From UBA1930 sp943368475 (GTDB lineage Bacteria; Bacteroidota; Bacteroidia; Chitinophagales; Chitinophagaceae): a DNA stretch of 13,657 nucleotides. Made by a program: the position numbers and the translations under genes. The notes beneath the pieces were generated by a model. It did no database searches. It was not told the origin of the DNA and saw nothing but the letters and a program-made list of their open reading frames with translations. Each line of letters opens with the position of its first letter. Positions within the stretch are counted from its first letter, which is position 1. Shown here piece after piece: positions 9,701-13,657 of the stretch. The stretch covers positions 1-13,657 of the forward strand of contig CALRLF020000098.1 of assembly GCA_943368475.1 (NCBI GenBank), written 5' to 3'.

Positions 9701-10361
9701 CGATGATAAAGCTTACGAGGCGTTGGCCTTTTCGCTGGAAAGCCTTTCGATATCTATAAGTACTCTTTCACTTGCCAAATTGCAGGTACTGGTAAACAGA
9801 AATCTTCTTCCAGCCAATGACGATAATTTCAATGCACTAAAGGCAAAAGGAAAGAGCCTGGCTGTGACGTGGCTTGAAAATAAAATTTCATTTTTGTCAA
9901 AAATTATTACAACTTATGTAACACTCGGTCAAGACGAATACCTGGAACTGTTATCTTCTGCTCGCGTCGATCAGTTGAAAAAGTTAGAACTGATTTCTAC
10001 ACTAACAGTGGAGTTGTTGGCCGGTAATGCTCAGCTGGCAGATGTAGTTGCTGACCTTTGTATCTTGAACCCGGAACCGATTACAACCGATATCTATTGG
10101 GCATTATTTGACCAAGTATCCCACCCCCTAAAATTATTGATGCAAGAAATGTCGTTCCTAGATCGAAACGCTGTGGTGCAATCACTGGAAAAAATTGGCG
10201 AAGGGTATGAAGAAATCATGACGAATGCACAAACCAAATTGGTTCTTTCTCCTATCAATATTGATCTTGCAAAATTTTTGGAAGAGAATAAACTCATTTC
10301 GAGTTATAGTGTGAATTCAGATAAGGGATTTATAAAGCTTGTGCAATTCCGGAATCGATAG
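6786..10361 (+). CDS. large membrane P-loop NTPase, YobI-like (KAP-related)
   Basis: I use the ATG at 6786 (1191 aa); an in-frame TTG at 6744 would add 14 residues and cannot be excluded. An N-terminal NTPase domain is clear: Walker A GSYGSGKSS at residues 56-64 (Lys62), preceded by KNIALT, and Walker B DVVIIEDLDRF at 237-247, with the DLDR form typical of KAP-group NTPases. Two hydrophobic helices (about 132-151 and 172-191) lie between the Walker motifs, again as in KAP proteins, so the NTPase should sit at the inner membrane facing the cytoplasm. YAIKDDIF (about 275-284), DDMRMLKNIVNEY and IIYKNLHPSDF resemble the YobI family, whose Bacillus subtilis member has about the same length. A coiled coil follows at about 496-539, then some 600 mostly helical residues without a recognised domain. 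The gene is richer in GC than the rest of the island. Molecular function is unknown; a defence role is suggested only by its island setting. Confidence 0.85.
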   Translation: MLTNWQRRLIENGPTSNNKQYDDLAPSKEIENAQNYFEALDYGLRNVEIKNIALTGSYGSGKSSILKAYQLHRSIHKYLNISLATFDDEATLGDEEREKIEISILQQMFYHVKHRKIPDSRFKRIRKLHTGFQLLLTLLVLVWIIAGGITARISYFVNLPLLKDLEKKPFYLPSVFVLTAGITFLFVFWLIRSFRQARFSKLNVIKGEIEIDEVGKTSVLNAYLDEILYFFEANKFDVVIIEDLDRFKDPAIFTKLREINNLLNNSQQINRRIVFIYAIKDDIFKDRNRAKFFEFIIPVIPVINPSNSVDIFLRKLNAANVQDSINRDFLSVVTAYIDDMRMLKNIVNEYQLYRHILSDKLNQSMLFSMIIYKNLHPSDFADLHTGTGIIYEAFNSKPGYIAGRTKAWKERIVQIDKEMKVAEALFPKSAQQLRMLYVAELYRNMPMYASAKVGNDQVSAKELIEEAKFNELRTITNIRYYDRYQYYNLGFGFEAIEKKVDEYNSYIERLAEIKESSDERINELKAERASLQKKISEAQALSLSDILTTIGVDIITDTLQKDKLTMYLLRNGYIDEMYYSYISYFYEESITMQDRNFLFSIWNYEALPFDHALQNISELVKRIGLPEFSQKEVLNYSLLDYFLKNRFKDVDKRRAFIATVLAIKGVNMFLDGYFQRGECLEPFVKLITELWPDWWFSLEKQSRLDDSQLREYLTKFIAYADTEKIVKQNKENCLAEYIAGIPDFARNFATPELLTKAKALIKELKIQFDPLLLLETNNELVDFILSEGYYAITSTVITEILIHKKPKDINHGEWRTFVFTQNLSAIHACGFQPLIDRIEENIETYVQNVFVELKENTKETEENILQLLTNDALSLYDKESVLHHEKHVFDDISTLPQDLFTTAVQWSRVEASWTNVLNYYRHTEAVDKALINFLNTDLNYTKLAKVKFKAVTDEDKESVAELTKALLENNSVDDKAYEALAFSLESLSISISTLSLAKLQVLVNRNLLPANDDNFNALKAKGKSLAVTWLENKISFLSKIITTYVTLGQDEYLELLSSARVDQLKKLELISTLTVELLAGNAQLADVVADLCILNPEPITTDIYWALFDQVSHPLKLLMQEMSFLDRNAVVQSLEKIGEGYEEIMTNAQTKLVLSPINIDLAKFLEENKLISSYSVNSDKGFIKLVQFRNR

Positions 10362-10561
10362 GATTTATTGGGTTTTGTTTTGCAAAACCTGTTCGCTTTG
10401 ATCAATTGAATACGTTTTTTTCCAACTATACAGAGTACATTGATAAAATATTATTCGCAGCAGGTAAAAGTGTTAGAGCTGATGAAGATTCATTGCAGCC
10501 CATTTTTTTAATTATTATAAAGCAAATTATTTATTGTTGGGCAAGGCAACTCTTATTTTAA
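10325..10561 (+). pseudogene. possible gene remnant: 78 stop-free codons without a start
   Basis: One plus-strand frame stays open from just after a TAA at 10322-10324 to the TAA at 10559-10561. Its first dozen codons overlap the NTPase gene in another frame; the rest fills most of the gap between the two convergent modules. It has no ATG. The inferred peptide looks protein-like (for example KPVRFDQLNTFFSNYTEYID, then ADEDSLQPIFLIIIK). In AT-rich DNA a frame this long is not common by chance, so it may be the 3' end of a gene lost when the modules were joined. No family is assigned. Confidence 0.25.
10370..10390 (+). terminator. weak hairpin after the NTPase gene, possible terminator
   Basis: GGTTTTG at 10371-10377 pairs with CAAAACC at 10383-10389 around a 5-base loop, and the stem can be extended by a G-U pair. 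It starts 9 bases past the NTPase stop codon, which is well placed for a terminator. The bases after it include several T but no unbroken run, so termination strength is doubtful. Confidence 0.3.
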
Positions 10562-10589
10562 AGCTCAAATCAGAAACAGTAATTTAAAC

Positions 10590-12590
10590 TCACTTTTTTG
10601 TATCCTTTCCTTTTACTTTATTCTTACTTACTGTCGAAGCATTTATTGAATCTATTAAAAATATTTGTCGCTTTATTTTTGTAGAATCCAATTTTTCAAC
10701 CGCCAGCTTTTCATTATTTAATTGGTCTTCATTTAATATAATAATATTGGGATCATGTGTGAAAAGTATTAAAGTTGACCATGATATAACTGCAAAAGAA
10801 ACTAACCATCCAATGGTCTTTTTTCTTTCAATTAATTTATCAATTCCCCTATTTATTGTCAATATTAATAGCACAAAAACACCAAGAGAAGTTGACAATG
10901 CGAACATAAATAAAGCTGCTTGGTATGGGGTATGAACGTATTTAAAAGTAGGAAGAGATCCCAAGACAAATGTCACAACAGCAGTAAATATACCCAGAAT
11001 TTCCATCGTTTTAACTTCTCTCTGTTGAATGTCGCCGCTTAATTCCTTAAGTTTTGAAGATGTATCTTTAAATTCTGAAATTTCATTTTCTAAGTTTTCA
11101 AACACTTCAATGGAAGAGTTAAATTTATTAACCTTATTTATATTATCAGAAAATTCTTTTTTGTACTTTTCTTTTGAAAGAGGCAATAAAAATGAAGAAG
11201 ATATATAACAATTTGTGATAATTGTATCACTCACTGAAATTAAACATTCATTATAAGGGAGTTGAAATGTGTAATTATAATGTTCTTCTGACCAGTTTAC
11301 ATTTTCAGTATAAGACTTAATTACATCTTCGCATTGGGTAATTAATTTTCTAGATGAAGATAAATAACCCATTGCCTTTCTTTGAGAATATAAGACTTCA
11401 AGATTCCTAACTAAAAATTCAAGATATTTGTATTGAGCGAAAAAATTTTTAATGCCTGTTGTTGATTGAACACTTTGAATGTGTTGATATTTTTCCAAAA
11501 TTATAGTTTCATCTTCTTTTTTAGTTTCAAGAAGTAATGAAAATTCATTGTTTAAAGCGTAAACAAATGCAATAGAATATGAATAAAATAGATCTCGATT
11601 ATTATCACTTTTTGCTTTACTAAATCTTTGTTCTATTTCCTTTACAACTTTTGAAAGATTATTTAGATCCCTATTTACATCTTTATAATATTTTATCAAT
11701 CGGTGTAAATCTAATAGATCAAGCATTTCTAGATTTTTCCTTTTGATTTTATCAAAATCAGATTGTACCTCTGATTTCCAATTAGTACTTATTTCATAGT
11801 GAGATTCTATGTAAGTTTTCCAATTATTTATGAACGTGTTTTTAAAAGAGTTGATATCTGCTTTAACTTCTTCATTATCTCTAAGGTAATAGACTTCTTT
11901 AGTTGTGAGATGTTGCTTTCTAAGTAACCATTTGCATAGAAGATAGTTACATTTTTCCCTAAGTAGAACAGCTAATTTATTTACCCCAAACCTTTTCTCT
12001 TTCAGTAAAGATTCTGAAAGTTGAATTAACGTATTAAAATCAGAAACATCGGGAGTTAATTTTTGATCAATTAATGAAAGATCAATATTTGCTGAAAAGA
12101 AATTTATATTTTGTAAGGAACTTGGATTGAAGTCATGATTTTCAACTAGTTGGTCAATAGCAGGGGTAAAAGTTAAAATGAATTCTTTATTATTGATTTC
12201 AAAAATATTTTTAATTTTTACACATAAATATAGATAGGCATTAAGACAAAATAATAATACCTCAATGAAGTTTGACTTTAATTCATAAATCACAAACTTT
12301 TGTATGTCTAAATTTGGGGGTACTGGCTGAGGAATAGCATTTACAATCCCGAGGATCTCTCTGATTTTAAAATCTAAATTTTCATGAGAGACATATTCGC
12401 CAACTAGAACGGAAGCGTTAAGGCATTGGAAAATTTCTTCTTTTGTTACATTTAATAAATTCGCAAAAGATTCTTTTTCTTTCTTCCAATCATCTACATA
12501 TGAATCTTCATCAAAATGAAAAGATTCTAACCAATTTTCATTGAAGACATGCTGAACTTTTTGTTTTAACTCTTCTATATAGGCATCCAC
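10590..12590 (-). CDS. coiled-coil protein with three C-terminal membrane helices; candidate toxin or effector partner of the Panacea protein
   Basis: I do not recognise a named family for this 666-aa protein. It starts at a GTG at 12590, three bases after the stop of the upstream gene; the next in-frame Met is near residue 289, so the GTG start is the only reasonable one and implies translational coupling. Residues 1-470 are mostly helical and polar, with one hydrophobic segment around 100-130. A Glu/Lys/Ser-rich coiled coil (about 474-526) leads straight into three membrane helices at about 529-546, 556-579 and 593-611, then a charged tail of about 55 residues ending in a lysine-rich segment. 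No signal peptide or enzyme motif is seen. The long helical sensor-like part joined to a small membrane bundle resembles the general plan of membrane-acting effectors in toxin-antitoxin and abortive-infection systems. Very AT-rich. The toxin role is inferred from position behind an antitoxin-like gene. Confidence 0.75.
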   Translation of the reverse strand: MDAYIEELKQKVQHVFNENWLESFHFDEDSYVDDWKKEKESFANLLNVTKEEIFQCLNASVLVGEYVSHENLDFKIREILGIVNAIPQPVPPNLDIQKFVIYELKSNFIEVLLFCLNAYLYLCVKIKNIFEINNKEFILTFTPAIDQLVENHDFNPSSLQNINFFSANIDLSLIDQKLTPDVSDFNTLIQLSESLLKEKRFGVNKLAVLLREKCNYLLCKWLLRKQHLTTKEVYYLRDNEEVKADINSFKNTFINNWKTYIESHYEISTNWKSEVQSDFDKIKRKNLEMLDLLDLHRLIKYYKDVNRDLNNLSKVVKEIEQRFSKAKSDNNRDLFYSYSIAFVYALNNEFSLLLETKKEDETIILEKYQHIQSVQSTTGIKNFFAQYKYLEFLVRNLEVLYSQRKAMGYLSSSRKLITQCEDVIKSYTENVNWSEEHYNYTFQLPYNECLISVSDTIITNCYISSSFLLPLSKEKYKKEFSDNINKVNKFNSSIEVFENLENEISEFKDTSSKLKELSGDIQQREVKTMEILGIFTAVVTFVLGSLPTFKYVHTPYQAALFMFALSTSLGVFVLLILTINRGIDKLIERKKTIGWLVSFAVISWSTLILFTHDPNIIILNEDQLNNEKLAVEKLDSTKIKRQIFLIDSINASTVSKNKVKGKDTKK

Positions 12591-12593
12591 TAT

Positions 12594-13172
12594 TTAAATC
12601 ATTTGAAGGCTAAAAATTTTATCTTCAGACTTAATAACTTCAGGAGGAATACTAGTACTCTTTGATCCAAGTTTGTTGGCAATAGCATAGTAATATTTCC
12701 ATGAATACCAAGCATGGCTTAAGTCAACTAACTCAAAGGGGGACATTAGTATTAAATGTGGGTTTTCCTCTTTTAGATGAGCTATTGAATCTAAAATTTC
12801 TGATATTGTTGTCGTATCAATTTTTTCGTTTAAATCTTTCAGATTAATTCTTTCCTTAATTGTTGTTGATTGATTTGATATTTTGAAATAATTTAAATCC
12901 CCACTTTTATCACGAATTGTTTGATAAATACTACTTTCAACATGACCATAAGGCATTGCAACAAAACTTTGAAAAACATTATCTAATAAGTGGCTTGGGG
13001 AATTTTGTTTTGCTTTAGATGCAGAAACAAAAAAAAGTAGTTTTAGAACCTTTAATAAACTGAAATCGTTATTATTTGTTTCTGTTTTTTTTTCTTTTTT
13101 ATACCATTCTAGCAACTCATTTATTATAAATTCAAAAGCATATATTTTATTATGGCTGTTGCTACTTATCAT
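12594..13172 (-). CDS. Panacea (SocA/DUF4065)-type antitoxin-like protein
   Basis: I take the ATG at 13172 (192 aa); extending to the TTG at 13223 would add a hydrophobic 17-residue leader (FRFIIYLILP) foreign to this family. Panacea features visible: an N-terminal helix with LLKVLKLLFFVSA (about 39-51), then FVAMPYGHVESSIY at 70-83, the family's usual Gly-Pro-Val...Tyr motif with His in place of Pro, and near the C-terminus FELVDLSHAWYSW (146-158), matching the typical leucine/serine-histidine/tryptophan block. Known Panacea proteins (SocA and the PanA group) act as antitoxins that bind and neutralise very different partner toxins, usually from the neighbouring gene. Here the partner would be the 666-aa membrane protein starting 3 bases downstream, an antitoxin-first order common in two-gene systems. 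An operator-like dyad lies 45-86 bases upstream. The family call is by eye; Panacea relatives with other roles exist. Confidence 0.7.
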   Translation of the reverse strand: MISSNSHNKIYAFEFIINELLEWYKKEKKTETNNNDFSLLKVLKLLFFVSASKAKQNSPSHLLDNVFQSFVAMPYGHVESSIYQTIRDKSGDLNYFKISNQSTTIKERINLKDLNEKIDTTTISEILDSIAHLKEENPHLILMSPFELVDLSHAWYSWKYYYAIANKLGSKSTSIPPEVIKSEDKIFSLQMI

Positions 13173-13216
13173 TTGTTGTGTTGGTAAAATGAGATAAATA
13201 ATGAAACGAAAATTAG

Positions 13217-13258
13217 CTAACAATCATGAGATAAACTGCAGTTACGCACAATTGTTAG
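13217..13258. promoter_or_regulatory. nested dyad upstream of the Panacea gene, candidate operator
   Basis: The 8-bp arms CTAACAAT (13217-13224) and ATTGTTAG (13251-13258) form a perfect inverted repeat. Inside it, offset from the outer centre by a single base, is a perfect 10-bp palindrome AACTGCAGTT (13234-13243). A TACGTTTA box on the minus strand (13278-13271), one mismatch from the Bacteroidota -7 element, lies just upstream, so the dyad would fall at the start of the transcript. I saw no good TTG element for that box. Two-gene toxin-antitoxin operons are often self-regulated at such sites. Confidence 0.4.
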
Positions 13259-13383
13259 TTCTTTGTGATCTAAACGTATCTTTTGATTGTTTATTTAACA
13301 TTTTACTAAAATCTTATTTAAACTTCTAGATTATACTTTATAGTTACTCAATCTTTTAATATTTAATTAATTCCATCCTTTAA

Positions 13384-13440
13384 CTGCCATTCACCCCTGT
13401 TTTCATTCAAAAAATTCAAAATCTGGCAGGAACTTGGCAG
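13384..13440. repeat. TGGCAG repeats near the right island end, candidate recombinase arm sites
   Basis: TGGCAG occurs at 13424-13429 and 13435-13440, 11 bases apart (about one helical turn), and as the reverse complement CTGCCA at 13384-13389. The cluster lies roughly 70-130 bases inside the right attachment-site copy, where arm-type sites for a tyrosine recombinase or its accessory factors could be. I saw no matching cluster at the left end. Confidence 0.3.
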
Positions 13441-13450
13441 AGACATCCCT

Positions 13451-13489
13451 AAAATAAAAAATCACCTACATTTTTAGAATGTAAGTGAT
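13451..13489 (-). terminator. rho-independent terminator downstream of the intact tRNA gene, supplied by the island
   Basis: On the minus strand a 12-bp stem (13489-13478 with 13472-13461, one G-U pair) closes a 5-base loop and runs into TTTTTATTTT (13460-13451). It begins 22 bases past the tRNA 3' end, inside the island, and replaces the original terminator now stranded at 6374-6411. Confidence 0.75.
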
Positions 13490-13509
13490 TGATTATGTGC
13501 GTGTTACAA

Positions 13510-13552
13510 AGTGGGCCCAGTAGGGCATGATCCTACGACCCCCTGATTATGA
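13510..13552 (-). repeat. right attachment-site copy within the intact tRNA gene
   Basis: Identical over 43 bp to 6431-6473. It starts one base outside the tRNA 3' end and ends in the anticodon loop, one base past the anticodon, where identity stops abruptly. This places the recombination site in the tRNA 3' half. Confidence 0.88.
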
Positions 13553-13585
13553 GTCAGGTGCTCTAACCAACTGAGCTATAGGCCC
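13512..13585 (-). tRNA. tRNA with CAU anticodon (elongator Met, or Ile2 if lysidine-modified)
   Basis: A complete 74-base cloverleaf: acceptor GGGCCTA/TGGGCCC with one G-U pair, D arm GCTC-loop-GAGC, anticodon arm CCTGA-CTCATAA-TCAGG with anticodon CAU, a five-base variable loop, T stem GTAGG/CCTAC and discriminator A. CCA is not encoded. The pairing of the first and last acceptor bases and the lack of the three G-C pairs in the anticodon stem exclude initiator Met; I cannot tell elongator Met from Ile2 by sequence alone. The T loop reads ATCATGC, not the usual TTCRANY. Its 3' half is the attachment site of the island. Confidence 0.9.
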
Positions 13586-13606
13586 GAAAACAACAGGGTT
13601 GTTTTC
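13586..13606. other. perfect hairpin abutting the tRNA 5' end
   Basis: GAAAACAAC and GTTGTTTTC form a perfect 9-bp stem with a 3-base loop, ending directly at the base before tRNA nucleotide 1. A second, smaller inverted repeat, CCGTTTA/TAAACGG, lies at 13627-13646. On the minus strand these could be a terminator of an upstream gene beyond the window or a processing structure in a tRNA precursor. The sequence does not decide between these. Confidence 0.3.
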
Positions 13607-13657
13607 AAAATTGTCTATGTCAAATCCCGTTTAACTGTCTAAACGGTTCCATTTCTT

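Larger units (their letters stand above)
13173..13509. other. non-coding right end of the island
   Basis: About 340 bases between the Panacea start and the tRNA gene. It holds the nested dyad, the TGGCAG repeats and the tRNA terminator described separately. The only other candidate is a 28-codon minus-strand frame starting at an ATG near 13446, which is too short to support. The middle part is extremely AT-rich and shows no gene. This is where an integrase gene would often sit in such an element, and none is present. Confidence 0.6.
6431..13552. mobile_element. tRNA-integrated genomic island of about 7.1 kb with no integrase gene
   Basis: The island is bounded by a perfect 43-bp direct repeat, 6431-6473 and 13510-13552. 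The right copy is the 3' half of an intact tRNA gene and includes its anticodon; the left copy is a stranded 3' half with no matching 5' half. This is the usual result of a tyrosine-type recombinase crossing over in the anticodon loop, with the incoming element restoring the tRNA 3' end. The repeat spacing gives an insert of 7,079 bp. The cargo is a YobI-like NTPase on the plus strand and a Panacea antitoxin-like plus membrane-protein operon on the minus strand. No integrase, transposase, relaxase or replication gene is visible. The boundaries are seen directly; the recombinase type and the defence role of the cargo are inferred. Confidence 0.85.

Noticed and set aside
10362..10589. A strong bidirectional terminator between the convergent modules
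   Set aside because: Only one weak hairpin near 10371-10389 was found; no stem with a T run serves the minus-strand operon.
13173..13223. TTG-initiated 17-residue extension of the Panacea-like protein
   Set aside because: It uses a TTG, adds a hydrophobic leader atypical of a cytoplasmic antitoxin and runs into the nested dyad; the ATG at 13172 gives the normal domain start.
13363..13446. 28-codon minus-strand frame near the right island end as a small gene or integrase remnant
   Set aside because: Too short, no family resemblance, and it overlaps the TGGCAG repeats.
1..13657. CRISPR arrays, insertion sequences, replication origins or riboswitches
   Set aside because: No regularly spaced repeats, transposase genes, terminal inverted repeats or recognisable riboswitch cores were seen on reading both strands.

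Overview
The window looks like a chromosomal segment from a Bacteroidota bacterium, probably flavobacterial or a relative. The signs are AT-rich DNA, lipoprotein-type efflux subunits, start codons without clear Shine-Dalgarno sequences, a tRNA gene with no encoded CCA, and a promoter of the Bacteroidota type (TTG, 19 bases, TAnnTTTA).

Left part (1-6420), host backbone, all on the minus strand. A small secreted protein of unknown function is followed by a complete tripartite RND multidrug efflux operon: a lipoprotein membrane-fusion subunit, an HAE1-type inner-membrane pump with an intact proton relay, and a TolC/OprM-type outer-membrane lipoprotein. A strong minus-strand terminator at about 6374-6411 lies upstream of this operon.

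Right part (6431-13552), a genomic island. An intact minus-strand tRNA(CAU) gene lies at 13512-13585. The 43 bases covering its 3' half, from the anticodon loop outwards, are repeated perfectly in direct orientation at 6431-6473. This is the footprint of a site-specific recombination event into a tRNA 3' end, bounding a 7,079-bp insert. The insert has no integrase gene. It carries two modules facing each other. The first is a large YobI/KAP-like membrane P-loop NTPase of 1191 aa on the plus strand. The second is a two-gene operon on the minus strand: a Panacea (SocA/DUF4065)-type antitoxin-like protein, then, after 3 bases, a 666-aa protein with a long helical region, a coiled coil and three C-terminal membrane helices. 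The modules differ in base composition (the NTPase gene is clearly GC-richer than the very AT-rich pair), so they probably have different origins.

Interpretation: the island looks like a small defence or toxin-antitoxin cargo element whose integrase was lost or acts from elsewhere. The most novel candidate is the Panacea-linked 666-aa membrane protein, which would be an unusually large and, to my knowledge, undescribed effector. The YobI-like NTPase is a second candidate of unknown function. Functions of the island genes are inferred from motifs and context only.
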